A DNA stretch of 64,000 nucleotides from Syntrophales bacterium (GCA_026416455.1 JAOAFE010000002.1:150212-214211); one strand, 5' to 3'; counted from the first letter of the stretch, positions 1 through 7,871 are shown. Numbers and translations are program-made. The notes: generated by a model not told the origin, from the letters alone.

Positions 1-1
1 C

Positions 2-325
2 GAAGGAAAAGCGGTTTTCTCCATGCCGATTCGTCGGGCCTATCTTCAAGGGGCCGGATATGTTCAGGGTGGAATCATGGTGGCCTTGGCGGATGAGACG
101 ATTGCCCATGCCGTCATGACGCGCCTTACGGTGGGTGAGGGTCTTATGACGTTAGAGTTGAAAAGCGATTTTTTGGCGCCGGTAAAAGAAGGTAATCTCA
201 TCGCTCACGCACAGGTGTTTAAAAAGGGACGAACGATTGCGATCGGTGATTGTCTCGTAAAAGATGAAGACGAACGCAACCTTCTGCGGGTTACGGCCAC
301 ATTTATGATCTTTCGAGCAGAATAA
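2..325 (+). CDS. PaaI-family hotdog thioesterase, 5' end outside window
   Basis: The frame is open to the left edge, so the true start lies upstream; 107 residues are visible. The read-through N-terminus (EGKAVFSMPIRRAYLQ) fits the usual strand leading into the hotdog helix. The segment QGGIMVALADETIAHAV matches the PaaI-type G-G-x3-A-x-A-D-x3-A helix that carries the catalytic Asp, and KSDFLAPVKEG is the following core strand. Such proteins hydrolyse acyl- or aryl-CoA thioesters, usually as cytoplasmic tetramers. The substrate cannot be told. An ATG at 23 is internal and not a convincing start. The gene converges on the next gene, with a terminator hairpin between. Confidence 0.85.
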   Translation, partial: EGKAVFSMPIRRAYLQGAGYVQGGIMVALADETIAHAVMTRLTVGEGLMTLELKSDFLAPVKEGNLIAHAQVFKKGRTIAIGDCLVKDEDERNLLRVTATFMIFRAE

Positions 326-355
326 AAAACGCCCCGTCCCTTTGGGAGCGGGGCG
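322..355 (-). terminator. Intrinsic terminator for the AtpZ-like gene
   Basis: A perfect GC-rich stem CGCCCCG/CGGGGCG, extended by TCCC/GGGA pairing with a short loop, spans 330-355. Read on the minus strand it is followed directly by a run of six T. This is a textbook rho-independent terminator 17 bases past the minus-strand stop. On the plus strand there is no T run, so termination of the thioesterase gene is less certain. Confidence 0.85.
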
Positions 356-372
356 AGGGAGAGAAGATATAT

Positions 373-615
373 CTAAACCTCTTTCCTCTTTTGCCATGCC
401 TCTTGGTAGAGACGCCCTACCGTAGTGACAATGGCGAGGAAGAAGAGTCCTAACATAAACGAAGGCGCCGTCCCAAACTGCTCATCCAGAAGATAACCAA
501 TGTACAGAAACCCCACAGAAGCACAGGCAATTACCATCCCCCAGGCACTCAACATCAGGATATGCCCCCATCGAAAAATGCCTCCCATCTCCTGTCGTCG
601 CATCCTCGTCGCCAT
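373..615 (-). CDS. AtpZ/AtpI-family small membrane protein
   Basis: An 80-residue protein with a basic N-terminus (MATRMRRQE), two hydrophobic helices (about residues 17-39 and 50-68) and a basic tail. The glycine-containing turn (YIGYLLDEQFGTAPSF) between helices is typical of AtpZ/AtpI, small membrane proteins usually encoded before ATP synthase F0 genes and thought to help assembly or Mg2+ supply. A strong AAGGAGGTG ribosome site precedes the ATG. Here it stands alone, closed by its own terminator, with no atp genes on this side; a linked atp operon would have to lie elsewhere. The family call rests on hydropathy and the turn motif. Confidence 0.7.
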   Translation of the reverse strand: MATRMRRQEMGGIFRWGHILMLSAWGMVIACASVGFLYIGYLLDEQFGTAPSFMLGLFFLAIVTTVGRLYQEAWQKRKEV

Positions 616-694
616 AACAACACCTCCTTAAAAATCATCACCGTCCGTTAACCATATTTAATGCTTAAAACATGCCAACGAGGAGATTGGTGGT

Positions 695-768
695 AACCCA
701 TTGAAAATAGGCAACATAACAATGAACGTTGGACATTTTGTCTATACGATTCGTTCAACCCATTGAAC
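695..768. repeat. 11-base direct repeat and palindrome before the hydG operon
   Basis: AACCCATTGAA occurs at 695-705 and again at 757-767. The second copy lies inside a perfect inverted repeat GTTCAA-CCCA-TTGAAC (753-768). The sites sit between the divergent AtpZ-like gene and the hydG operon, 18 bases upstream of the proposed -35 box. Their placement suggests an operator; the cognate regulator is unknown. Confidence 0.4.
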
Positions 769-785
769 AAAACGAGCAAAATGAC

Positions 786-814
786 TTGACAGTGTTGGGA
801 ATCGTCAGTAATTT
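786..814 (+). promoter_or_regulatory. Sigma70-type promoter of the TM1266-hydG operon
   Basis: TTGACA at 786-791, a 17-base spacer, then TAATTT at 809-814. It lies 63 bases before the ATG of the TM1266-like gene. The -35 box is a perfect consensus and the spacing is ideal. Confidence 0.6.
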
Positions 815-877
815 TAAAATCACAAAAGGTGTTTTCCTGAGATCAAGGGAGAAACCTGAGATTGAGGGTGTAGGTAG

Positions 878-1135
878 ATGGAAAAGAAGGTTGGAATTGT
901 CGGTATCGTAATCCGGGAGAGACAAAAGAATGCCTCCCGCGTCAATGCTATTCTCTCCGCCCATTCCGATATCATTATCGGGCGCATGGGCCTTCCGCAG
1001 AGGCACGAGGATATTGGGCTCATTTCTCTCTTTGTCGAAGGAAACACGGATAGAATAGGATCTCTAACGGGCAAACTGGGTACCATTGAGGGGGTCACGG
1101 TGAAGAGCCTCCTCATATCTCTGTCCGTCGAGTGA
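878..1135 (+). CDS. TM1266-family iron-only hydrogenase system regulator
   Basis: An 85-residue single ACT-like domain: KVGIVGIVIRERQKNASRVN, a middle segment HSDIIIGRMGLP, and a C-terminal strand with VTVKSLLISLS. These are the signature parts of the TM1266 family, small ferredoxin-fold proteins encoded beside [FeFe]-hydrogenase maturation genes and proposed to regulate them. The gene lies directly before hydG, whose ATG is 23 bases past this stop, so the two are almost certainly cotranscribed from the promoter at 786-814. A GAGGGTGTAGGTAG stretch precedes the ATG. How it senses anything is not visible: there is no DNA-binding domain. Confidence 0.85.
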   Translation: MEKKVGIVGIVIRERQKNASRVNAILSAHSDIIIGRMGLPQRHEDIGLISLFVEGNTDRIGSLTGKLGTIEGVTVKSLLISLSVE

Positions 1136-1158
1136 GAACGGAGAGAAAGGAGAGGAGA

Positions 1159-2661
1159 ATGCTTACGGCGCTCACGAAGAGAGAGGAAGATTGGATGGCC
1201 GGGGTAATAAAGGAAGACGAATTCGCCAGGTACATGAGCGGTGGTCGAGATTTCATCGACGATGACCTTATTTGGCAAAAGCTCGCTTTAAATGCCAGAC
1301 CAGAAAAGAGGAAGGTCAGAGAAATTATTGAGAAATCTCTCAGTATTACCACTTTAGAGCCCGATGAGACGGCGACTTTGCTTAATGTGGAAGACCCGGA
1401 ACTTTGGCAGGAGATTTTCTACGCCGCGGCGGAGGTGAAGAAGAAGGTTTACGATAACCGCATTGTAACTTTTGCCCCTCTGTACGGTGGGGACTTGTGT
1501 GTAAACAATTGCCTCTACTGTGGGTTTCGGCGGGAAAACAAGGTCATAAAGAGAAGGGTTCTCACCCTGGAGGAGCTAAAAAGAGAGGCCGAGGTATTGG
1601 CCGGTCAGATTGGACATAAGCGGATTATTCTAGTCTATGGAGAACATCCGGCGACGGACGCCCATTTCATAGCCGATGCCATTAGGGCAATCTATGATGT
1701 CAAGGTGAAGACGAAAAATGGCTACGGACAGATAAGGCGGGTGAATGTCAATGTGGCTCCTCTGAATATAGGGGATCTTAAGCTCTTGCGGGATGTGGGA
1801 ATAGGCACTTATCAGGTCTTTCAGGAAACTTATCACCATGACACATATCGGTATGTTCATCCCGAAGGTACGTTGAAATCTCATTATCAGTGGAGATTAT
1901 ACTGCCACCATCGAGCCCTGGAGGCCGGGATAGATGATGTTGCCTTGGGTGTTCTCTTTGGGTTGTACGATTGGCGTTTCGAGGTTATGGGCCTTTTGTA
2001 TCATGCCCTCGATTTGGAAAGACAGTTCGGCATTGGTCCCCATACCATCTCCTTCCCCCGATTGGAACCAGCAGCGAACACGCCTTTCATTCAAGAATCT
2101 AAGTATCGGGTATCAGACGAGGACTTCAAAAAACTAATAGCGGTCATCAGGCTCTCCGTACCTTACACGGGTATGATTTTAACCGCTCGGGAGTCGGCCC
2201 AGATGAGAAGGGAGGTTATTCCCATCGGGATTACCCAGACGGATGCCTCGACAAGAATTGGGATCGGCGCCTATTCCGATCGATATACGGAGCAGGAAAG
2301 TGAAAGGCAGCAATTCCTCTTAGGGGATACCAGGAGCTTGGACGAGGTTATCCGAGAACTGGCCCAGATGGGCTATATAACCAGCTTCTGCACGGCCGGT
2401 TATAGGTGTGGACGAACGGGTGACCGTATCATGAGCCTTTTGAAGACGGGCAAAGAGGCGAAGTTTTGCAAACTTAACGCCGTTTTAACTTTTCGGGAAT
2501 GGTTGGACGATTTTGCCTCTTTGGAGACAAAGAAAGCAGGGGAAGAGATAATTGAAAAGGAACTCGAGGAAATAAGGCAACAGATGCCCGAGCAGGTGTT
2601 TTTCAAGATTCGGGAGTTCTATGACCGGATAAGAAATGGCGAACGAGACCTTTACTTCTGA
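1159..2661 (+). CDS. hydG: HydG-type radical SAM tyrosine lyase with altered C-terminal cluster motif
   Basis: HydG cleaves tyrosine to p-cresol, CO and CN- to build the [FeFe]-hydrogenase H-cluster. The ATG at 1159 is chosen because AAGGAGAGGAG precedes it; a GTG at 1132 would overlap the previous gene. This gives 500 residues, near the family norm. The radical SAM motif is C114-VNN-C118-LY-C121. In canonical HydG the auxiliary cluster is held by C-X2-C-X22-C inside CTACYR. Here the text is CTAGYRC: the first Cys (C411) and last Cys (C437) are in register, the middle one is Gly414, and a new Cys sits three residues on (C417). The segment before the radical SAM motif (LYGGDLC) also departs from the usual LYISN. 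No hydE, hydF or hydrogenase gene is in the window. HydG-like is safe; full activity is not. Confidence 0.9.
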   Translation: MLTALTKREEDWMAGVIKEDEFARYMSGGRDFIDDDLIWQKLALNARPEKRKVREIIEKSLSITTLEPDETATLLNVEDPELWQEIFYAAAEVKKKVYDNRIVTFAPLYGGDLCVNNCLYCGFRRENKVIKRRVLTLEELKREAEVLAGQIGHKRIILVYGEHPATDAHFIADAIRAIYDVKVKTKNGYGQIRRVNVNVAPLNIGDLKLLRDVGIGTYQVFQETYHHDTYRYVHPEGTLKSHYQWRLYCHHRALEAGIDDVALGVLFGLYDWRFEVMGLLYHALDLERQFGIGPHTISFPRLEPAANTPFIQESKYRVSDEDFKKLIAVIRLSVPYTGMILTARESAQMRREVIPIGITQTDASTRIGIGAYSDRYTEQESERQQFLLGDTRSLDEVIRELAQMGYITSFCTAGYRCGRTGDRIMSLLKTGKEAKFCKLNAVLTFREWLDDFASLETKKAGEEIIEKELEEIRQQMPEQVFFKIREFYDRIRNGERDLYF

Positions 2662-2920
2662 ATTAGTAAAAGAATTTAACGCCTTAGCGGAGGAAATAAA
2701 GCGAGACTATGGTGTCCGAATGGGCTTGGTCCAGGTATGGGGGAAGCGCCATTCGTATGTGGCGGGAGAATGGGATAACGGTTTTCTCCCTCCCGAGATA
2801 ATTTACCTGGACGATTCTTATGCCCTCGTCTCGAGTGAATGGGACAAGATACCCGAGGAAAAAAGAACAGATATTGTGCTTGCCCTAAGAGGGATAGGGA
2901 AGGAAAAGAGTTTCAGGTGA
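2636..2920 (+). CDS. Unknown 94-residue protein coupled to hydG
   Basis: I do not recognise a family. The ATG lies inside the 3' end of hydG with a 26-base overlap, which argues for translational coupling. The product is soluble and mildly charged, with a helical N-terminus (ELVKEFNALAEEIKRDYG), a middle rich in aromatic residues (VQVWGKRHSYVAGEW) and a C-terminal helix. There are no cysteines, so it is not a ferredoxin or Fe-S carrier by itself. Its position after hydG suggests a role linked to H-cluster maturation or its control. That is inference from location only. Confidence 0.55.
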   Translation: MANETFTSELVKEFNALAEEIKRDYGVRMGLVQVWGKRHSYVAGEWDNGFLPPEIIYLDDSYALVSSEWDKIPEEKRTDIVLALRGIGKEKSFR

Positions 2921-2960
2921 ACCCTCACCTTTAGAGCCTGCCGATAATATACCCAAGAAG

Positions 2961-3503
2961 TCAAAACGCCATGAAGTATCCGGTGGTGAAAAAATGAGAA
3001 TTGAGTCCACCGTTCGAGAGGTGGCGGAAGCGGTAACCAAACTGGAGATAAGATTTTTTGTCCAGTTGGATGCTCACACCCGCTTCCAGCGTGCTAGCGA
3101 AGAGAAAGCCGTTTTCCTGTTCAGGGCAACGAAAGGTGATGTAGTGGGGACCGAAGGTACCCAAGAGATAAGGATGAAGAATTCTGTGTCCGTGGAATAC
3201 GTATTTAAACCCTAATCCTACCCCCGATTCGATTTCCCCTTGGGAAGCGACGGCAGGGTTAACTTGAGGTTCAAGGAGAAGATAAAAGTTATGCCAACTC
3301 GGAGAAATTTTTAGATTAAAGGTGAGCTGGAAGGCTGCCAGTATGGGATGGTAGTTTCCTTCAGAGGTATGGGTATATCCAATGCCTAGGACATAACCGA
3401 TCTCAGCACTTTTGTCCCCTCGATTGCTCGCAATGCAAGGTGAGATTCCGAGGATGAGAAGGAAGAAAAGGACGGAAAGAATACCTATTCTTCTCTTCTT
3501 CAT
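2961..3503 (-). CDS. PagL-like outer-membrane lipid A 3-O-deacylase (acyloxyacyl hydrolase)
   Basis: A 180-residue protein with a signal peptide (MKKRRIG, a hydrophobic stretch, then CIAS) followed by alternating amphipathic strands of a small beta-barrel. Near the C-terminus GYRFRHLSNGGLN matches the PagL catalytic motif, where His and Ser of H-x-S-N form the active site. The last residue is Phe, the usual outer-membrane export signal. PagL removes the 3-O acyl chain of lipid A. The ATG overlaps the end of the preceding small gene by 4 bases, making it the last cistron of a kinase-regulator operon. The family is well supported; enzyme specificity is inferred. Confidence 0.8.
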   Translation of the reverse strand: MKKRRIGILSVLFFLLILGISPCIASNRGDKSAEIGYVLGIGYTHTSEGNYHPILAAFQLTFNLKISPSWHNFYLLLEPQVNPAVASQGEIESGVGLGFKYVFHGHRILHPYLLGTFGPHYITFRCPEQENGFLFASTLEAGVSIQLDKKSYLQFGYRFRHLSNGGLNSHFFTTGYFMAF

Positions 3504-3811
3504 CTTTCCACTTGAACGGTGATTTTTAGAGTAATGACCCCACCCGTTCCGACACCGATAAACTTCCCCTCACCGTTGAAGGCGAAGGGGACTTCCACCG
3601 CCTTCACTCCGGGGCAGATGCGAAAGAATTGAGTTATTTCATCCGTTATGCCTTGTAATTCCCGTTTTTTTTCTTCTAGCCCCTGCTTGAGTTGATCGGG
3701 TGATATTACGCGCGGTGGGAGGGGGGGAGACGGAGGAGAGGGCTTTCGCCGAATAACGTGAAGAGGTTCTGGTCTGGTCGATTCGCCTTTTTTATTTTTT
3801 TTACGTGCCAT
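3500..3811 (-). CDS. Unknown small basic, proline-rich protein
   Basis: A 103-residue protein with a lysine/arginine-rich start (MARKKNKKGE), a proline stretch (PSPPSPPLPP) around residues 24-33, a helical region about residues 38-65, and a C-terminal strand-rich part ending VITLKITVQVE. There is no signal peptide. It begins 9 bases after the response regulator stop and overlaps pagL by 4 bases, so it is part of the same operon. I do not recognise the family. The proline linker joining a basic tail to a folded domain suggests a binding or adaptor role. Confidence 0.6.
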   Translation of the reverse strand: MARKKNKKGESTRPEPLHVIRRKPSPPSPPLPPRVISPDQLKQGLEEKKRELQGITDEITQFFRICPGVKAVEVPFAFNGEGKFIGVGTGGVITLKITVQVER

Positions 3812-3820
3812 AACGTACCA

Positions 3821-4462
3821 TCAACCTATCAATTTGTTTTGCACTGCATAGAGGGTTATTTCGGCATTGTTTTTCAATTTCATCTTCTCCAAGATGTGTG
3901 ACCGGTAAGTGCTCACCGTTTTTACGCTGAGGCATAGTTCTTGAGCAATTTGGCTTACCGTCTTTCCTGATGCGATCATGAGCATGACCTGTAATTCGCG
4001 ATCTGAGAGTTTTTCGTGCGGGGCCTTGTCTAGGTCTGTTCCCAAATAATCGGTGAGTTTCTCAGCCAAGGCGGTGCTGATGTATTTGCCACCGGAAGTT
4101 ACTTTTCTGATGGCGGCGATTAGCTCATGAGGGGCAGAGGCCTTGGTAAGGTAACCGGCTGCCCCGGCCCTTAAGGCCCGAATGGCATACTGTTCTTCCG
4201 GGTAAATGCTTAAAAAAAGAACGGGGATCTTGGGTTTCAAGGCCTTGATGTCCTTTAAAATCTCTAAGCCGTTTCTTCCCGGCATGGAGATGTCAAGTAG
4301 GATGATGTCGAAATCTCTTTTCCTGATTAAGCTCATTACCTCCTGGCCGTTCGATGCTTCCGCTGCTACTTCCATATCTCCCGTATCGGCCAGGACTTGT
4401 TTAAATCCCGCCCGGACGATAGGATGGTCATCAGCGATAAGAATTTCAATTTTTTTCTTCAC
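3821..4462 (-). CDS. NarL/LuxR-family response regulator
   Basis: A 213-residue two-domain regulator. The receiver has acidic residues D11 and D12, phosphoacceptor D57 in LLDISMPG, and the usual Thr/Lys switch region. The C-terminal LuxR-type helix-turn-helix includes LSDRELQVMLMIASGKTVSQ and VKTVSTYRSHILEKM. Start is a GTG at 4462 with AGGAGAGG before it. It overlaps the kinase gene by 17 bases and leads into the small unknown and the PagL-like gene, so the natural reading is a self-contained system controlling lipid A modification or other genes. Confidence 0.93.
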   Translation of the reverse strand: MKKKIEILIADDHPIVRAGFKQVLADTGDMEVAAEASNGQEVMSLIRKRDFDIILLDISMPGRNGLEILKDIKALKPKIPVLFLSIYPEEQYAIRALRAGAAGYLTKASAPHELIAAIRKVTSGGKYISTALAEKLTDYLGTDLDKAPHEKLSDRELQVMLMIASGKTVSQIAQELCLSVKTVSTYRSHILEKMKLKNNAEITLYAVQNKLIG

Positions 4463-6017
4463 GTGTCCTCTCCTGCGACAATGGAAGTGTCACCTTTATC
4501 TCCGTTCCCGCACCTTTTTTCCCTTTAATCACTAAGGTGCCTCCGAGGCTGGCTACGCGCTCTCTAATGCCGAGAAGACCGAAAGAATGGGGTTTGTACT
4601 TTTCTTCTTCCGTTATACCCCTGCCATCGTCCTTGACCTTTAGGCACACCCGCCCGTCCTTTAAGTACAGGCAGCCCGTGACCTGAGTAGCATGGGCATG
4701 GCGGGCGATGTTGGTAAGCGTCTCCTGAAAGATACGAAATAAGGTGGTGGAAAGTTCCGTATCCAGGGTAAGATTTTCTGGTCTCACCTTGATCTGACAG
4801 GGTATACCGGTGCGACGGGAGAAATCGTCGGCCTGCCAGAGCACCGAAGAGGCGAGACCTAGGTGGTCAAGCATACCGGGACGAAGTGACATATATATCC
4901 TTTTCAAGGCTTGCATGGTTATGTCGATGAGACGTGAGATGGAGGCAACGCGGTTCACGAGTTCCTCGTCCTCAGAGGGTAGACGGCGGGCGAGAAGGAC
5001 CGTTTCCGTGTTCAGGGCGGTTAGAAGCTGCCCTATTTCATCGTGCAGCTCTCGGGCAATTGATGAGCGTTCCTTCTCCCGAACAGATTCAAGGTGGGCC
5101 GTCAGTTTTCTCAGTTCCTCCCTCGATTTCTCCAGTTCATCCTTCTCTTTTTTTCTCTCGGTTACATCTTCGAAGATAACAACGATGTTCTTTTCGATCA
5201 GTTCTTCGCCGATCCGGGCGGCACTGATGGCACATACTATATCTGTTCCGTCTTTCTTCCTGCACGGAAATTCCAACCTGACGGCCGGTTCCGTGGCGAG
5301 CATATCGTAGATATACTTTGCCACCTCCTCATAGTCTTCATCAGAGCGATAGAGTATACGTGTACTTTTTCCTATCATCTCTTCCGCTTTCCAGCCGAAA
5401 ACCCTTTCTACTCCGTTATTGGCAAAGATAATTCTTCTGTTTCTCAGTCCCACCACCGCATGGGGCATGGCTTCGAGGATGGAGGCTTCTAACGCCTCGA
5501 GCTCTTCGAGGCGTTTTTGCGATTCCACTTGTTCCGTTATGTCCATATAATTGACGAGAACGGCCCTTTTCCCCTTGTAACGGATGGGAGCGACCGTTTC
5601 TGTGACCCATCTTATTTTCCCTTCTTTGGTGAAGCCACGAAAGATGATGGGTGTAAACCTTCTCCCCTGGAGCATGTCTATGACAGCCTGACGGGTACTT
5701 GCCCTGTCCTCAGGATGGACGATGCAAAGTGAATCTTTTCCGATGAGTTCCGACAAATTGTATCCCCAATGGCTTTGAGAATGGCGGTTTACAAACTGAA
5801 ACTTACCATCTTGGATAATGAAAATGCCCATTAAGGGCTCATACTCCAGGGTTCGAAAGAGCCCCTCCTGGAGAGACCTCTCCTCCTCCATGTTTTTCAA
5901 GGTTTCCACCAATTGTCTAATTCTCGTGAGCTCTGTCAGGATTTTTTCTTCTTTATTTTCCTTGTTTTCCAAGGGCTTTCTCTCCGGTCGGCTCTGCACT
6001 TGTGTGTATCCTATCAA
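4446..6017 (-). CDS. Soluble PAS-PAS sensor histidine kinase, NarX type
   Basis: 523 residues without membrane segments. Order: short coiled coil (about 20-50), PAS domain (about 55-165), second PAS (about 175-290), coiled linker, HisKA_3 dimerisation domain with H325 in ARELHDEIGQ, then an HATPase_c domain with the N-box FRIFQETLTNIARHA and the G-box DDGRGI. HisKA_3 kinases pair with NarL-type regulators, exactly the gene next to it. The start used is a TTG without a clear ribosome site; a GTG at 5999 preceded by AGGAT is an equally possible start. The PAS ligand cannot be read from sequence, but a cytoplasmic redox or small-molecule signal is likely. Confidence 0.9.
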   Translation of the reverse strand: MIGYTQVQSRPERKPLENKENKEEKILTELTRIRQLVETLKNMEEERSLQEGLFRTLEYEPLMGIFIIQDGKFQFVNRHSQSHWGYNLSELIGKDSLCIVHPEDRASTRQAVIDMLQGRRFTPIIFRGFTKEGKIRWVTETVAPIRYKGKRAVLVNYMDITEQVESQKRLEELEALEASILEAMPHAVVGLRNRRIIFANNGVERVFGWKAEEMIGKSTRILYRSDEDYEEVAKYIYDMLATEPAVRLEFPCRKKDGTDIVCAISAARIGEELIEKNIVVIFEDVTERKKEKDELEKSREELRKLTAHLESVREKERSSIARELHDEIGQLLTALNTETVLLARRLPSEDEELVNRVASISRLIDITMQALKRIYMSLRPGMLDHLGLASSVLWQADDFSRRTGIPCQIKVRPENLTLDTELSTTLFRIFQETLTNIARHAHATQVTGCLYLKDGRVCLKVKDDGRGITEEEKYKPHSFGLLGIRERVASLGGTLVIKGKKGAGTEIKVTLPLSQERTREEKN

Positions 6018-6091
6018 AACATGTTATCAAATTCAATTGCCTATCCGATTGAGCATTGAAACTTTTTTTCAAATTCAATAAGAATGAGGTT

Positions 6092-6601
6092 ATGAGGGAA
6101 AGAGAGAAAATAGCTGTTTTGTCCATCGTAGGCAGGTCCAATTCGGGGAAGACGACCTTGATCGAGAAAATTATACCCGAGCTCAAGAAACGGGGATGGC
6201 AGGTGGGTACGATTAAACATAATCGGCATGGATTCGAAATAGATCACGAAGGCAAGGATAGCTATCGCCATCGGCGTGCGGGTGCGAAGGTTACGGTCAT
6301 TGCTTCTCCCCAGCAAATCGCGGTGATCCAAGAAGTGGAAAGAGATTACGAGATTGGAGAACTTATATCTCGGTTCATAAGTGGGGTAGATATCGTGCTG
6401 GTTGAGGGATTCAAGGAAAACGCCTACCCCAAAATCGAAATGCGTCGATTCGGTGTTTCCGGGGACCCAATATATGGGAAAAAAGATAATCTGCTAGCCT
6501 ATGTGGGAGATGTGAGGGAGGAGAGGGAAGTGCCCTTTTTCCATTGGGATGAAATCGAAAAGATAGTTGACTTGATAGAAGAATATTTTGGCCGTGCTTA
6601 A
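6092..6601 (+). CDS. mobB: MobB, molybdopterin-guanine dinucleotide biosynthesis GTPase
   Basis: A P-loop protein of 169 residues. The Walker A motif GRSNSGKTT follows the first strand, and VGTIKHNRHGFEID and SYRHRRAGA are the MobB hallmark segments. It binds GTP and aids attachment of GMP to molybdopterin by MobA. The ATG at 6092, behind GAGG, is preferred over a TTG at 6056. No other molybdenum cofactor gene lies nearby; it heads a mixed housekeeping operon of seven closely spaced genes. It is divergent from the PAS kinase. Confidence 0.9.
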   Translation: MREREKIAVLSIVGRSNSGKTTLIEKIIPELKKRGWQVGTIKHNRHGFEIDHEGKDSYRHRRAGAKVTVIASPQQIAVIQEVERDYEIGELISRFISGVDIVLVEGFKENAYPKIEMRRFGVSGDPIYGKKDNLLAYVGDVREEREVPFFHWDEIEKIVDLIEEYFGRA

Positions 6602-7871
6602 GGTTCAGGTACCATTCCTTTCTTATCTCTTATGGGAAAGAGGAGCGAGGTGGACCTTATTTTTCTTCCTCGGTGTGTTTCTGTGCCTTCTTTTTCAGCC
6701 CGTGCGTTTGGGGGCGGCGGTTTCACAAGATCACTTTTCATACATCGATATGATGAAGGCGGATGAGACCCTTTTAGCCTCCAAAGAGCAATTCCTTTTT
6801 TCCGATCATTACTTGCGACAATATTTCATGCCCTGGACGGAAAAAGGACCCCTCTACGAGCAAAAAAGAGTAGAGATGTTTTTTGCCACATATCTAGAGA
6901 AGATAGCTCGCAGAGAAGGAAGGAAAGAAAGAAAGCTAATAAAAAATGCATCACTCTCACAGTACCCAAAATTGAACTTCCCGGCCATTGCTACCGATCG
7001 AATTGATGTTTTGGGGCTTCCTTATCGATCAAAACGTGATGGTCAGCTGAATCTTTCCCTTCAGGCCTCTTCGGTGTCGCGGGGGACCCCTCTTTTAATT
7101 TCCCATCAATCGCTGGATGAGAAATGGTACTATGTTGAAACGGCATTTGTTTGTGGATGGGCGAGAAAAAAACATATCGTGCCTGTGTCGTTAGATTTTG
7201 TGGAAACGTGGCGGAAGTATCCATTGGTTGTTGTCGTGCGGGACGGGAACAGATATTCTGTTGGCGAACTATATCCCGCGATTAGAGAGAGGGCGGAAGG
7301 TTGGGACATTCTCATTCCCCGTGGAGGGATCAGAAAGGAAGCCAGGATGGAAGAGGCTTTTATCTCCCATAGGCAAGCTGTTCGGTTTCCTTTGTCCGTT
7401 ACCTATCGACACCTTGCACAGATAGCTAACAATCTGACAGAGCAGCCCTATGGATGGGGAGGGATCAACGGATTTCGGGACTGCTCATCCCTGCTACGGG
7501 ATTTTTTATCTCCCTTTGGGATATGGCTTCCTCGTCATTCGGCCGATCAAGCCCTCGAGGGAGGCGTGTTTGTCGACCTGTCAAAAATGACGAGGGAGGA
7601 GAAACGTAACCGCATTATTACCCACGGCATTCCTTACCTTACCCTCCTTTGGATGAAAGGACATATTATGCTTTACATCGGCACCAAGGATGGAGAACCT
7701 TTCGTTTTTCACACTTTCCGTCGTGCCCTTATCCAGGAAGAAGGTGGACAGAGGGGTGAAAAAATAGTGGGGAAGTCTTGCATAACGACCTTGGCCGGAA
7801 AAGATGCCCCACGTGACCTGTTAGCATCCATCCAAGGCATGGTCTTCGTCGCCCGGGAGCCTCATATATGA
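6588..7871 (+). CDS. Exported SH3-NlpC/P60 peptidoglycan endopeptidase
   Basis: About 427 residues. A basic start and a strong hydrophobic helix (about 20-42) form a signal peptide or anchor. Next come a helical N-terminal stabilising region, an SH3b-like segment (about 135-195, DVLGLPYRSKRDG), and a C-terminal NlpC/P60 domain with catalytic C299 (GFRDCSSLLRDF), H359 (KGHIMLYIG) and likely H375. The layout matches the SH3-type gamma-D-glutamyl-diamino acid endopeptidases known from Desulfovibrio. The first possible start is TTG at 6588; GTG at 6594 is an alternative. Both overlap mobB. It overlaps truA by 4 bases. Confidence 0.88.
   Translation: MAVLKVQVPFLSYLLWERGARWTLFFFLGVFLCLLFQPVRLGAAVSQDHFSYIDMMKADETLLASKEQFLFSDHYLRQYFMPWTEKGPLYEQKRVEMFFATYLEKIARREGRKERKLIKNASLSQYPKLNFPAIATDRIDVLGLPYRSKRDGQLNLSLQASSVSRGTPLLISHQSLDEKWYYVETAFVCGWARKKHIVPVSLDFVETWRKYPLVVVVRDGNRYSVGELYPAIRERAEGWDILIPRGGIRKEARMEEAFISHRQAVRFPLSVTYRHLAQIANNLTEQPYGWGGINGFRDCSSLLRDFLSPFGIWLPRHSADQALEGGVFVDLSKMTREEKRNRIITHGIPYLTLLWMKGHIMLYIGTKDGEPFVFHTFRRALIQEEGGQRGEKIVGKSCITTLAGKDAPRDLLASIQGMVFVAREPHI

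Noticed and set aside
729-911. 60-residue plus-strand open frame before hydG
   Set aside because: It runs through the promoter boxes and palindrome and overlaps the TM1266-like gene out of frame; no ribosome site.
4810-5310. 166-residue frame antisense to the PAS kinase
   Set aside because: Serine/arginine-rich shadow; the kinase on the other strand has all expected motifs.
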